This document shows, piece by piece, positions 37,953 to 50,599 of a stretch of 64,000 nucleotides of DNA. Both the position numbers and the translations under genes were made by a program. The DNA lies in NCBI GenBank assembly GCA_002189035.1, contig CM007990.1, positions 2,108,001 to 2,172,000 on the forward strand. The letters run 5' to 3'. This stretch comes from Utricularia gibba (Eukaryota > Streptophyta > Magnoliopsida > Lamiales > Lentibulariaceae). The notes under the pieces are model-generated. The model was given only the letters and a program-made list of their open reading frames with translations, was not told where the DNA came from and made no database searches. Position 1 is the stretch's first letter; each line of letters begins with the position of its first letter.

Positions 37953-39363
37953 TGATAAACGGAAATTCCTAGTGACGTTGCAAAAATAGAAAATTCGTTA
38001 TCAAATAAATTTATAGTCCCTAATCCTCACAAAATACATATTAAACTGAAAATGCACAGTGGAATTCGAGATCGATCACAAAGAGCTTGTGCTTGTCTTG
38101 TATTTCAGCAAATGCAGAATTCAAAGTAGGTAAGTCTTAATTGAAGCTCGGACCAATAGTGGTAAACAAGTTCGGTAAACAAGATCGGTAAACAATATCA
38201 GGTCTTAACGCTAAAGTAACAGGTACTGGTTTTGTCTTAGAATAATACTAACGTGCCTTAAGGATCTACAGGTGATGTGGTGCCAAAATTCCTAATTTAA
38301 TCTATCATGTTCCTATACTCACAACTTCAAATAACCTAAGTCTACCTAGGTCATTCACCATATTTTCGGCTAAGCTAATCCCCCATATCATCACCAACAT
38401 TGCAATTAGGTCTACCCGCATGCAAAGCATATAGAACTAGGTCTACCCGGTTCTACTGGTTCTACCCCGGACTAACACCTACTGCTCCCGTCTTGATTTG
38501 TTGGTCTACCACTAAATCAAGCATTTAAGTTGTAAAGTTACTTGTTCCCCTCCTTAGGTCTACCCATGGTTTGATAGAAACAAGAGCTAAGAAACAGTGG
38601 TCAATTTTATTAAGATTCCTAGACCCACACCACCATGCTTCACCTTAAGCCACTCCTAAGGTTTAGCTACTAATGCTTTGAAGGTAAAATGTAATGGCAT
38701 TAACATAAAATAATGAAAATGTTGAGAACCTCGTGCAGAAGTTTAGTGCAGAAACTAAAGATATCAACAAACTAAAAGAAAGCAGTAAGAAGTCTGGTTT
38801 CCGTCTGCTACTATTCTGGGCTGGAACAGTAGCGCTGAATTGGGTCTTGATCTTCTTCCTTCACGCTGGAGGTTCTTCTCCATAAAAATCCCTTTTCTTC
38901 TTCCTTCTCCTTTCGTGTTCTTCGTGTTTGAGTTGGGGTGGGGGCAGAAACCCCCTCGTGTGTGCTCCCTCAAAATTCTGGGGTGAACTCCCTTTTTTTG
39001 TGATTCTCTCTCCTCATCTTTCTCTTGCCTCTCACTTCCCAAGTCAAGTACATTCTCTGAAAGATCTGCTGCTCCAGACCTTGACTTGCAGACTATCGCC
39101 GTGACAGTGTACTCATTGCCCCCTGCACCCTAGTGACTTGCACGAAATCCAGATTTTTCCTTGATTCTTGGGCTGCTGCTAGACTCCAAAATCGGGTTAC
39201 ACATGGGGTGGGCTAAATCAAAGGATTTAGCCCACTAATCACACCAAAAATCATATTTTCCCTAATCAAATAAAAATACTTAAAACTATAAAATTAACAC
39301 TTAAACATAATTAAAATCTATGATTTTTCTTATCCTAAAACATGAAAATTTGTGTGTTAGCCA
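37953..39363 (-). mobile_element. LTR, inverted copy (left arm)
   Basis: About 1.41 kb, similar over its length to 40737-42128 in reverse complement. In its own orientation it starts TGGCTAACACACAAATTTTC and ends TTCCGTTTATCA. Both arms share a series of TAGACCTA/TAGGTCTA motifs, CACCACCATGCTTCACCT (or its complement) and GGGCTAAATCCTTTGATTTAG. Flanking pentamers (CTATT and CCCCA) do not match, so it is not a clean solo LTR. Confidence 0.8.
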
Positions 39364-40736
39364 CCCCAAATTAGTCATTCCACCCCTATGGGTTCAAGTG
39401 TGCTAAAAATCATGTCTTATTTTTCTGAGAAATTGTGCTAACCGATGTTTATGACTTTCATGTTTAAATTAGCACAACATGGTTGCTGTTAGGTTGCTAC
39501 AATTCTTGCAAATATGTTGATGGAGTTTATGATTTGAACTTCTTTTTTTTATGTGGGCATGAGGATCAAGCTTTAATGCTTAATTTTTGAGAAACTAATG
39601 AACCAACAAGGTAAAGGGAAATAGATTTGTCTCAGAAAAATTGCAGGAATCTGTGAAAGTGCATGAATGGTAAAGTAGGAAAATCATGCTTCAACTCCTT
39701 TTGTGCTATTTGAAGAACCTTGAAATGATATGTGATAAAGTGGCTATTTGATTCAAGAAAGAAGAGACTAAAATAGGGAGTGAATGACTCCTCCCTGCAC
39801 AAGTAACGTGCTGCTTCGTTTAATTTGATTTTAGGTTTATTTTGGTATCATGTTTATCTCTAGGAAAGGTCGTATCTGTTAGTCTATGCTAGGAGTTATT
39901 TGTCTATTTTTGTATATTGTGTTTTTACTTGATAATCCAAATCCTGTTTCGAATAATTCAATGATGGGATATGATAGCCTTGTGATGATTAGGATGCATG
40001 AGCTTTGTTTGAAGCCTTCTGAAACCTTGAGAGCATGAATCCCAATCATTTTCCTATGTGAGTGCAAGCATGATTAGAGGAACCTAAAGAGTGCAATCTA
40101 GATTTGTTTGCATGAGTTGATATATTTGATTGCTGCAAGGATTAGTGATTGCTGATAAAAAAAAAAAGAAAAGAGAGAGAATAAGGGTCAAGAAGAGCAT
40201 CATCATTTGAAAAGCGATGAGATCCAAGTCTAAAAAGCAACATACAACTGAAAAGCGTGTGTAGACTCATTGAAAAGTGAATGAATAAGCATGGATGAAT
40301 TTGTTTAGAGGAGTGGAAGTAGACCTCGAGTTATAAGGTGAGAGTGCTTGGCCAACACTCTTTGTATGAAAAGAGGTCTTGAAATTATGCCTAGACTGAT
40401 TCTGAAATGTTTGTTGATTCACTATCTCATATATATGAAAGAAAAAAGGGAGGGATAGATGCAAGAAACGAAAAAACCAACTGAGTTGACAATCACAATC
40501 TTTTGCATGCTTTGAATATGTTGATTCATTGTTTTAATTTTTGAAAGCACTCTCCAAGAAGAATCTATTCATGCATGCTGGAGTGTTACCTGTTTTGCAC
40601 ACAAGCACACCTATGGTTCATGCATCTGAAATTTAAACATGGTCATTCATGTCTATCATGAAACATTTCGAAAAACAGGATTTTATTAGTCTTAGTTTGG
40701 ACTTGAGGACAAGTCTGGTGTCGTTGTAGCATAGTG
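39364..40736 (+). mobile_element. internal remnant of the LTR element
   Basis: About 1.37 kb between the two inverted LTRs. No coding domain was recognised. Near its end, GACTTGAGGACAAG just upstream of the right LTR resembles the 3' internal segment of plant Ty3/gypsy elements. This suggests the right LTR is that element's 3' LTR and the left arm was joined by rearrangement. Confidence 0.5.
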
Positions 40737-42128
40737 TGATAACACACGAATTTTCCTATTATTAGAGTAAGAAAATTATACTTTTGAATCATGTTTTAAG
40801 TGTTTATCTTATATTTTTTAGTATTTTCACCAAATTTTAGGACATAATGTGATTTTATGTGTTAATGGGCTAAATCCTTTGATTTAGCCTATCGCATGTT
40901 ATTAACATTTTTCTAATCTAGCAGCAAAGTTCTAAAATTAGGGAGGATACATGAATTTTGTGCATGTGGAGATTTGGAAGAAGGGGCACAAGACACAAGG
41001 AGGAGACATGATTAATATTCAGCCGCCTACAGTCTACAGATTCAGGCCAGGAACAGTACGAATGTCATAAATAGTGGACTGATTTTGAAAAATGGAAAAA
41101 AGATGTGAAGATATTTTTGGAAAGAAGTGAAGTAAGAGAGGAGAGCAGACCCAAGGAGGGGGCTTCTCCCCAACACGACGAGTACTGAACTAGGAGAGGA
41201 GAAGAAGATCTTCATCCTCAAGAACAGCATAAGAGCCCAGTCCAGCGCTACTGTTCCGGCTAGGGAACAGTAGCAGACGGAAATCAGAACTCTTATTGCT
41301 TTATTTTCGTTTGTTGATGTTTTCAGTTTTCTACAACCAACTTTTTCACGATGTTGTTGACATTTTCGTTGCTTTATGTTAATGTTATCATTTTTTACCT
41401 TCAAAGCATGAGTAGCTAAACCCTAGAAGTGCCTTGAGGTGAAGCATGGTGGTGGGGGTCTAGGAATCTTAATAAAATTTACCATTCTTCCTTAGTTCTT
41501 GTTTCTATCAAACCATGAGTAGACCTAAGGAGGGGAACAAGTAGCTTCATAACTTAGATGCTTGATTTAGAGGTAGACCAATAAATCAAGACGTGAGCAA
41601 TAGGTATTAGTTCGGGGTGGAACCAGTAGAATCGGGTAGACCTAGTTCTATATGATTTGCATGCGGGTAGACCTAATTGCAATGTTGGTGATGATATGGA
41701 GGACTAGCTTAGCCGAAAACATGGTGAATGATCTGGGTAGACTTAGGTTATTTGAAGTTGTGTGGGAACATGGTAGATTAAATTAGGGATTTTGATACTA
41801 TACCACCTGCAGACCCTTAAGGTACCTTAGTATTATTCTGAGTTAGAACCAGTACCTGTTACCTTAGCGTTAAGATCTAATATTGTTTACTTATTTTGTT
41901 TACTGGACTTGTTTACCACTGTTGGTCTGAGCTTAGATTAAGACTTCCTGTTATCTCGAATTACGCATTTACTAAAACACTTAGCAAACACAAGCTCTTC
42001 GTGATCGACCTCGACATCCACTATACAAGTTTTCAAAATTTGTATTTTGTGTAGATTAGGGATTATAAATTTATTTGATACAGATTTTCTATTTTTATTG
42101 CAACGATATTAGAAATTTCCGTTTATCA
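40737..42128 (+). mobile_element. LTR, direct copy (right arm)
   Basis: 1392 bp bounded by TGATAA at the start and TTATCA at the end, a 6-bp inverted terminus of the usual TG...CA type. It pairs in reverse complement with the left arm. The flanking pentamers TAGTG and TTGCC differ. Confidence 0.8.
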
Positions 42129-42580
42129 TTGCCTCATATTGACTATAAAGCATATAACATTGAGTTCAAGTTATTCACATTAGACTAAGAACAATATAAT
42201 TGGGCCATGATTTCCTAGTTCACTATAATTACTTTTCTTTTAAATAGGTACATATACCTATTTATATAAGAATTGACTCACTTTAATTGATAAATACTCC
42301 TAGTTATAATATATTTTGAGAGTAATACTCCTACTAAAATTCAATGATAATCAAGAGTACATGAATAAGGAAAGTGCTTTGTTAAAGAAAATTAAAACCT
42401 CAAAGTAAATGTCAAAGATATAGTAAAATATAAACATGGGAGCTTGTGCAAACATGATTTCATCGAAGATCTGTAGCTGGTAACTTTTTAAATCGCCATA
42501 CTGATTCTAAAACATAAAAAATTCTAAAAACTAAAAAGAAATGAAAATACAAAATGTAAGACTCAATTTGAAGACTCTAA
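42129..42580. other. AT-rich spacer
   Basis: No gene or paired repeat seen between the right LTR and the next MITE. Confidence 0.4.
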
Positions 42581-42797
42581 GGGCATGTTTGATGGTTAGT
42601 ATAGATAAAGAAGGCTTTAAAAGTAGGATTTACTTAAAACCAAAGATACATCTTTAAATAAAACCACCCCCTACCTTTATTTAAACCCATGTTTTGCTTT
42701 AAAATAAAATTGGTTTTATATAAAACCTCTTGCCTAATGAAACTTATTAAAATTACAATCATATTATAGTCATCTAAAACGTTTACCAAATATGCTC
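42581..42797. mobile_element. Tourist-like MITE, 217 bp
   Basis: Left end GGGCATGTTTGATGG and right end (reverse complement) GAGCATATTTGGTAA are imperfect terminal inverted repeats, flanked on both sides by TAA (42578-42580 and 42798-42800). Size, ends and 3-bp duplication fit a PIF/Harbinger-derived MITE. Confidence 0.75.
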
Positions 42798-42800
42798 TAA

Positions 42801-43470
42801 GACTCTCCCAAACTTTGGTGCAAGAATTTTCTTATAAAGGATAATTTTAAAGCTTTTGTTGAATTTTTGGTTAGTTAGTATCAAATCTTTTATTTAAATC
42901 GTCCTTTTATTTAAATCCTTTTATGAATCTTAAATCTTGGGTAAAATTTTTATTTTTGAACTTTTTTTGAGTTCAAATTCGTCCATTTTCAGGTCCATCC
43001 AATTTGGGCCATGATATTTCTTTAATTTAAATTAATAAAAAAAGATTATATTGACACAAAATATTAAAAAAATTAAAAAATATACATGATAAAAGAAATA
43101 TAAAACGATTCATAAAGAATATAAACTCAAGTGATAAAAAGTCACTCATCAGATCATATCAATGGGAAGTAGTTACGTTTGATTTTTAAATAATGTGAAT
43201 GAAGAGAACATGTAAGAGAACAATTTAGTAAAAAGCGGAAATAGCAAGAACGATCTATTATACGCTTCAATCTTCTAGTGTTTATATTTTTGTATTAATG
43301 TAATATGAATTGATTTTTTATGTTTATATAATAATGAATTCAAAAATTTTAAAATATGAATATATAAATTTTATGAATTTTCTTTTACTCCGAAAAAGGA
43401 AAAGTTTACTCGTGAAAAGAACAAAAGAAAAGCGGCAGCTCGAGAGAGTGCTGAATATCAATGTAATTGT
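42801..43470. other. AT-rich spacer before DDL
   Basis: No gene seen. The composition becomes more GC-rich from about 43500, where the DDL 5' leader probably begins. Confidence 0.4.
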
Positions 43471-43499
43471 ATATAAATTGGATAGCAATATAAAGATAG

Positions 43500-44491
43500 T
43501 TGCATTTTCCAGTGCCCCTTCTCGTCTTCTCTCCCGTCAGTACTTGCGTCTAGGGTTTCGTCTGATCAGACCAAAGGGATGGTGGTCTCACCCAAGATTG
43601 TTTAGGTGAGAATATCAATTTGGGAAACGAAGCTGCTGTCGACTTTCCTTCTCGTCCATCTCTGTGCCTGAAGATTTGTTTTTATTTTTTGTGCGAAGAT
43701 GATAACTGCTCCAACTCTTCAGTTTGTGGACCAAATATGTAGGACGCTAAAATCTCAGTTTACTTATTGTTAATTTTGTACAACGTCTTTTCACCCGCAG
43801 TTTAACAGGAAGACCTCTAACTCTAAAACTGTAGGATTAATAACAACATATGCGAAACTTTGGTTTATGCTTGTTATGTCGATACAAGTATATGATTGTT
43901 ATGTTGTAGTCTTGCTCTTATCTTTTTTATTCGAATTTTAGGGTTTGCATGATTGCTTCTGGAATGTGAACTTCCTGTATGATGTTATTTACAAAACTGA
44001 GTCTTATGTATGTGAAGATGTCATTTTTTTTTCCTGTGGGTAGTTCTCATCTATTTTTGTAGAATTTGTTTGGTTCGTTAGAATGCTGCCTTGTGATCCT
44101 ACCATGATACGATTGTAACTATTATCTTTTTGTGCATGCTCCAAGTTAACTTTGCATTCCAGGTTTTCCTGAAGCATTCTCTTTGTCATTTGCGGTCTTG
44201 GAATGCATGTATATGTCCACTGTAATATGCTTTTCTCGAACTCAAAATGTGACCTGAATGCTTCAAAACCATAATTTATCTGATGATGCGTTCTGGCTGT
44301 GAACATCCATTGAAAATTGGGGAGTCCTTGCGGTTTTGTTAAGTCATGATGTACTTTACCACTGTTGCTCAACGCTAGTGTAAGGTTTTAATGTTTGGAA
44401 AAAGCCATTAGGGCTCCTTACATTCTGCTGTACATGATTTGTGAAATGTGGTATCCTAAACGTTTATCTTTGTTATCATGTGGCCAGATTG
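43500..44491 (+). promoter_or_regulatory. probable DDL promoter/5' leader with a small upstream ORF
   Basis: Sequence typical of a plant 5' leader (TCTTCTCTCCCGTC, TAGGGTTTCG near 43552). A short frame MITAPTLQFVDQICRT begins at 43699 and ends after about 24 codons; it could be an upstream ORF or lie in an unspliced leader exon. The transcription start cannot be placed from sequence alone. Confidence 0.4.
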
Positions 44492-47010
44492 ATGTTTGGA
44501 TGCAATACTGCTTCAATGGTGTTGTGTGATTCGTATTCTCCAGATTCTGGTGAGTTTCCTCATCAGCGGAGCACTTCTACGAGAAGAAATTCTCCTGGTG
44601 GATACCGGAAAGCAAGGGCCGGAAATCCTTTATACAGTTCCTCACCTAAGCATGCTGCATCAAGGTCCCGTGGGTATGATTCACCAGTGACAGAAAAGAA
44701 TTCTGGCCGCACAAGGTCACCGATTACAAAAAGTAAACCCAGCCGAGACAGGTCCCCAAGACATGTTAAATCAAAATCCCCATCACCTATTTCACTCACA
44801 AAAAACAAGCTATCATCTCAAAGGTCTGGGAAACATGCGAATTCAAGGTCACAAGGATCTCCTGGAATAGCTAGATCAAGGTCTCCCATGTCTCGCTCTC
44901 CTTCGCCAAGAAATAGAAGATCAAGGAGAGCTAGAGTTGACCGAGACGTGGGAGAAGAGAAAGAGAGTGAATATGAGAAAAACCATCGGAAGAAACGAGA
45001 GATTCTTGGCTATGATGAGAAACATTCGGTCAGAGATGTTCAATCTGAAAGAAGGGATAGGGAAGTAAAGAGGGATGCAGATGGAAATGGTTTTGGATCA
45101 GAACGCAGACGTGTATCTTCACCTTCTAATCTTAATCACAGGGGGCGGCAGAGATCAATGTCTCCATTAAATGATGACAGAGGACGTGATGAGGTGTCGT
45201 GGTGATATCTACTCTTTCACCTGAATAGTTCTCTGTCTTTTAAAAAATATAGTACACTAATCATTACCAGTTTGGCATCGATTGAAGTGTCTGACGATAT
45301 TTTTTTACCTATTTGGTATTCCTCAAGGTTTTTTTGAAGTGTCATGTGTCATTCAGATGAAGCTTATAGTTTGGCCATAAAATCGTCCTAGTTGTCTTGA
45401 TTGTTTTAAAGTACCTGAAATGTGTGCCCAGTAGATTTTATTCAAATTAATTGAAGATATGCATGATGATGATTTATGAATCCCTGCAGCTACAAAATCA
45501 AAGAGATGAAGATCAGAGGTTAACTATAGCTTACATTCTTTTCAGCACTGATTCGTATGGAATTAGCATGCTTGTATTTATATGTTTCTGTTTTGTGTGA
45601 TTTTTCATTTGCCTGCGTAGGAATGGTGGCAATGATCCATTAACTAAGATGAAGGCTGTTGAAGCTGAGTTGGAAGCTAAGGAAAAGGTACTTCTCCGCC
45701 ACTTCTGACTTGCCAGGATTGATTTTACATCTCATTTTCTGAGAGCATGCTTTGGTGCTTCCAGCAAAAGCCTTCATTCGAACTATCAGGGAAGCTTGCT
45801 GCAGAAACTAACAGAGTTAGAGGTGAGTAGGAAATGCCCATTTTCATATCGTGAAATCACATACGAATTTTCTGTATGCTATGTAATTAGGATTTTTCAG
45901 GTGTCACTTTGCTGTTCAATGAACCACCTGATGCTAGGAAACCGGATGTTCGTTGGCGATTGTATGTCTTTAAGGGAGGGGATGTGCTTAATGGTGAGTT
46001 ATTGGTGAACTTATGCTCAGTGGTGTATATTATATCGAATTATTAAACATGCTCGTGTTCCTTATTTTTTGTCCCATGTCAAACCCAACTTTTCTGCATC
46101 TGATGTTCTACCTCTTGGTAGGTAGCCTATGAGCCTTTTTAGAATTATTTCTTCCAAGAATGGAAGAATCTCATCAATGATAGAAGTATATGGAAGAGTA
46201 CTGTGCAATAAAAACCCGAAGTAGTTAAAAAAGCAGAATGTTAAGATTGCAAAGCAGAAGAGTCAGATTCTCCAAAAGAGCTTTTTTGCAGTTACTAAAT
46301 TTCTTAGACGTCAAGCAGTGTCCGTCTTTTGTTATTATAGTCCTCATCAGAAAAAGTTGGTGAATATGCAGAACCCCTTTATGTGCATCGGCAGAGTTGC
46401 TATCTTTTTGGTAGAGAAAGGCGAGTAGCAGACATCCCTACGGACCACCCATCTTGCAGTAAGCAACACGCTGTTCTTCAATATCGGTAGGATTGCAGCT
46501 TTAGGTGTTGCTCTTAATCTGTTCTCTTTACAATAAGCATCGTTTCACCAATGTGCCGTCTTTTGTAGGCAAGTCGAGGTCGAAAATGCAGATGGTACAA
46601 TGACAAAAAAAGTGAGGTAGAGTAAACACTGTGTGTGTTGAATCATGATTCCTGCAAGTTTAAATAGCTAAGAAGCTCGCCCATCGCTTGTACCAGGCCA
46701 TATTTGATGGATTTGGGGAGCACCAACGGCACCTTCATTAATGTGAGGATTTGCTAAAATGTAATCCATATTATTGGCCCTCATTTTTCATATCCGTGCC
46801 ATGTTCTCCGTGTTTCCAGGATAACCAAATAGAGCCTCAGAGATACTATGAACTACTCGAGAAGGATACCGTGAAGTTTGGCAATAGCAGGTATATGTAG
46901 TGATCCATATCTTTCTTTAGCTGCTGGTTGAGCTTCTAAGTGTGTCTAGTCTGTCTGTCTCCTAATGCAGCCGTGAGTATGTTCTTCTACATGAAAACTC
47001 TGCTACCTGA
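44492..47010 (+). CDS. DDL: DAWDLE (DDL), RS-rich FHA-domain protein
   Basis: Plant DDL binds RNA and DCL1 and stabilises primary miRNA transcripts; the animal relative is SNIP1. Exon 1, to 45193, codes an Arg/Ser-rich tail (SRSPMSRSPSPRNRRSRRAR) followed by Glu/Arg-rich sequence. Further exons are 45490-45518, 45621-45687, about 45761-45821 (PSFELSGKLAAETNRVRG), about 45900-45991 (TLLFNEPPDARKPDVRWRLY), about 46371-46487 (SCYLFGRERRVADIPTDH then SCSKQHAVLQYR), about 46570-46616, about 46697-46740 (PYLMDLGSTNGTFIN), about 46821-46889 (IEPQRYYELLEKDTVKFGNS) and the last to 47010 (REYVLLHENSAT, stop). The FHA signature Gly-Arg, Ser, His and Asn-Gly are all present. Checked joins keep frame. The start is uncertain: ATGs at 44492 and 44516 are in frame, but an internal Met before SRSPSPRNRR aligns with the Arabidopsis N-terminus. 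Confidence 0.9.
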
Positions 47011-47729
47011 ATGGCTTCACATGACTTAATGCTCCTGGTTGCTGTGCTGAGCTTTGATGGTGGAAGGAAATGACAGTGTGCCCCAGTTAATTAGCAAGGC
47101 CGACGTTTTAGACATGTCAATGTTACTTTTGCTTTCAACTTCAATGGTGTTTTTTTGACGATTAGACTACATGATTTCTAGAAGTTCAATGCAGATAAAG
47201 AAGATGTCTTTTATTTTTTATGCTAATATATTTTTTTGTTTTGTTTTTTTCATTTTATAACGAAATGGTTTTGTTGAATAAAAATCATGCTCCCAATGGC
47301 ATTTAATGAAAATGTGATGTAAACACCAAGAAAGGTTAATTCGTAATATTAGAAAATGTGGAGCTTCAACTAATGTTAATCTTAGTTTGTATTTTTGGAT
47401 TGTTTGGTATAACATGTAAGATTATTTTATGTTAGATGATATTGATTAATAATATGTTTGATAAATATTAATATATAATTTTGAAATTAAGTATCCAATC
47501 AACTATTTTAACATGCATTAATAATGAAATACAACTTCATTATTATGTGAATTTGAGTAATTTAATGATGACAATGTATAATATTATTTTTATTATTTTT
47601 CAAAAATATTTACTCCAATTATTTTAATAATGTTACATATAAATTTTTCCTTACAAATACGTGATAAATAATTATTACTTAAACAACACTTTGTACAAAA
47701 TACATTCATATTTTTCAAAACTGGATCTT
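47011..47729. other. DDL 3' flank and AT-rich spacer
   Basis: Contains the DDL 3' untranslated region and then very AT-rich DNA. No gene is recognised. Confidence 0.4.
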
Positions 47730-48059
47730 GTGACTCCTAGCTACAAACTGGCGTGAACCATTTCACGGAGTATGTGTCCGGATAGTCCAAAGTCGTGCGA
47801 CTTTGGAGCCCTTGTTCAAGGGGAATAACTTGAGCATAAGGGATATACCTCTCCACCAATGACGTGAAACACACTATTAAGATCTGCCTGCCTACACATC
47901 TTCTGTCAAAGGAGTTATTATTGACTGAAATGTCTTCTTCGAGACTCTCGGTGCCAAAGGAATAAGCTTAGTCAACGAAAATAGCAACAAGTACAATCTC
48001 ACCAATAGGTCACTCTTATGATCCTTGTTGTAGGAATGATGGTAGGATACCCCTTACTA
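47730..48059. other. GC-richer block, possible organelle-derived flank
   Basis: Composition rises sharply compared with the AT-rich DNA on both sides, and the block runs straight into the rpl2 pseudogene. It may be mitochondrial sequence upstream of rpl2. I do not recognise a gene in it. Confidence 0.4.
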
Positions 48060-48478
48060 AGGATATTGGAAAGCTTTGCTACGGCAATTCACTTTGAGTA
48101 CAGGGAAGTCTGCTGGTAGGAATTCTTCAGGACGTATGACTTTTTTCACCGAGGGGGTGGATCGAAGGGATTGCTGCCAAGAATTGATCTGAAACGAAGC
48201 ACTTCGTCTGTGGGCATTGTTGAAGGGATAGAATATGATCCACATCGTTCTTCGTGAATTGCTCCAGTATGATGGAAAATGCAACATGATAGAAGAGTTC
48301 GCTCCACTGAAAAAGAGACTCGAATCCACCATCTGCGGTTCATTTGCGTTCTCTTCCATGCCCGAGAAGGTGGATCAAAGAAAAGTAGCTTGCTTCTCTG
48401 TTGGACTGATGGCGGTTTATTCCACCAGAATGCCCTCTTGGTGGAAGAACCACTTTACTAGGTTGGGTGCATGAACCA
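48060..48478 (+). pseudogene. rpl2: mitochondrial-type rpl2 (ribosomal protein L2) fragment
   Basis: Plus-strand translation gives LRQFTLSTGKSAGRNSSGR, FFHRGGGSKGLLPRIDLKR, STSSVGIVEGIEYDPHRSS, a TGA stop, IAPV, another TGA, then in a shifted frame IEEFAPLKKRLES, FAFSSMPEKVDQRKVACFS and GLMAVYSTRMPSWWKN. These are the N-terminal blocks of plant mitochondrial L2 in order. Two nonsense codons and a frame change show it is not functional. Only the 5' half is present. It is most simply a nuclear insertion of mitochondrial DNA (NUMT); a failed functional transfer is the alternative. Relevant stops are TGA at positions where L2 has Trp/Gln and Arg, as expected from C-to-T decay. Confidence 0.8.
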
Positions 48479-49653
48479 AAAAAGAGTAAATTACATATTT
48501 GATCTAAAAATTATGTATTTAGAGTATAATTGACTCAAAATTTTTTATAAGGGGATATAACGGACTCATACAATTTCGGGAATAAGCATATTTGACCCAT
48601 AAGTTTTGTGAATTGACATATTTGACCTACGAATTTTTATTACTATAGAATACATCTATTTAATAATGATAAATTTGACCTAATGAAATTTCGTTTTTGG
48701 CATATTTGATCCACATAATTTATTGGTTCAATATATTTAACTCACACAGTTAAACCCGGTTTAATAATATTATTATTTTAATAAATTATTAAAAAATTTA
48801 AAATTTTTATATTTGAAAATTTCCCCAAATCGATTAACATGTGAATTGAATGAATTTCCCTAAAAATTACCCTAAATCGTTCATTCCCCTAGCTCCAGCA
48901 TTTTTTCCTTCTGGTTCTGGGTGAATTTTGTGCGGAATCTTTTCCGGCTATCGGAGCTGAATAGCAATGTGGCGGCAGGGTTACAAGGGGCGGAAGCTAC
49001 GGTGCTGTTTTTTGGCAGTGCGCCCGATAAGAAAGGTACTGCTGGGTTATGCACAAAATTCTTATTCACTGATATTGGATATGCTATTCTTTTCAAATCT
49101 AGTAGATGAACAATCATGTCAATATTTTTCTTTTATCTACTCTTCTTTTTTCCTAGGAACTATGGGCACTTTTCAGCTTCTGCTGTCATGATCTGCTTGG
49201 TGACAAGAAAGAGTAACCCATTTGACTTTTCCGATTTCCCCTCGCTGAGTTATGCTACTTTCGTTTTTTTAATTAATTGTTCCTAAGGTTTAAGGAAAAA
49301 ATTGAGAACTTCATTAATCGAGGAAATGAGAAGAATGCCTCTGATCGAGAAAAGTATATTGGTTCTTCAGTAGCGAAAGTGAGTTTATTTAGGTTTTTCA
49401 TCCGTTTTTTCTTAGTAAATTAGTGCACCTTGAGTTTGAACAAGGTAGTTCATATAAACTGTCTACATTTTGTTCCAATTCTGTATGATATAGTATTCAG
49501 ACTGATATTTTTTTAATGAAATATAATGTTTAAAAAATACATGTAACTTTAGTAATTTGATTTTTGTGAAGCATATCTGGTTTTTATAGCATTGCAACCA
49601 TTAATAGCAGAGTAGTTCTTATTATTGATTTCTTAGTTGATTTATTTGTAGAT

Positions 49654-50138
49654 ATGGATACTCACATGAAGTATGAAAATGACTTCAAATTAGACTACGG
49701 GAGTGAGGATAAAGACTATGAAATTCTTGATGACCAATTCCCCATCGAGAATGATGATTATGGACTATCTTTGCAAGTTCCCATATTTGAAGGATCGGAA
49801 GCTCCTCGCAATGAAACAAGTGAAGGGCCTTTGAACATTGTTAGAACGGAAAGCAGTAGTGTTCAAATACAAGAACTTGTGTAAGTATAATTTGTTTTGA
49901 TTATGTTGTACTATTATTATTTTTAGTATTTAAATTATATTTTATTTATAGGGAAGGGATAATCTTTGAATCGAAAGACGAGGTCAAAGATGCACTTGAA
50001 GAATATTGTGTGCGGAAAGGAATCCAATTCTGGTTTGAAAATAATGATAAGCGTCGTTTGATTGCGCGTTGTAGAGGTAGTGAAGGGGTAAAATACCCAT
50101 GTAAGTTGTATGTGAAGGTAACACCGATGATGACTTGA
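49654..50138 (+). pseudogene. MuDR-type transposase N-terminal remnant
   Basis: Two exons, 49654-49881 and from about 49951, joined by an intron with GTAAGT and TTTATAG borders. The first is acidic and without a motif. The second has the FxSKDEVKxALxEYxxxxG ... NDKxRxxxRC pattern of the MULE DNA-binding domain, then a premature stop at about 50136. The protein after this point is lost. Confidence 0.65.
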
Positions 50139-50599
50139 AGTGTTTATGTCCACATAGAAATCATTGTCGGCCACATGTGAACAATATTGTAGGTAGATAT
50201 TAGTGAAGATGGAAAAAGTAAAATATGTGAAGGAGTTTATTTTTGTCCTAAGATATGCATTTTTGAAGCATTTGTTTTTATATATTTGTGGATTTGTTTT
50301 TAATTTTGTAGTGTTTTTTCTTACATATTTTTGATTGGTTTATTGTTGAATATTGTATGTTAGAGATGTATTTTATTAATTATGTAATGATAAGTTAGCA
50401 TTTACGCATGGAGAGTTGATGGATTATGTGATAATATTTGTTTCTTTTAGTTTTTTCTTGATTTATATGTGAATTATATATTGTTAAGTGTCATTTTCTA
50501 GTTATTTAGTAGGTGTTATTATGTATTAATTATGTATTAAGTCATCCAATTAGGAATTATATTGATAAAAAATTGATTTTTCTTATTTTGCATATATTT

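Noticed and set aside
44563-44808. Minus-strand 81-codon frame
   Set aside because: Antisense shadow of the Arg/Ser-rich first exon of DDL.
48485-48780. Regularly spaced repeats as a CRISPR array
   Set aside because: The repeats are degenerate, the DNA is a plant nuclear genome, and the same words recur inverted at the other end of a MULE.
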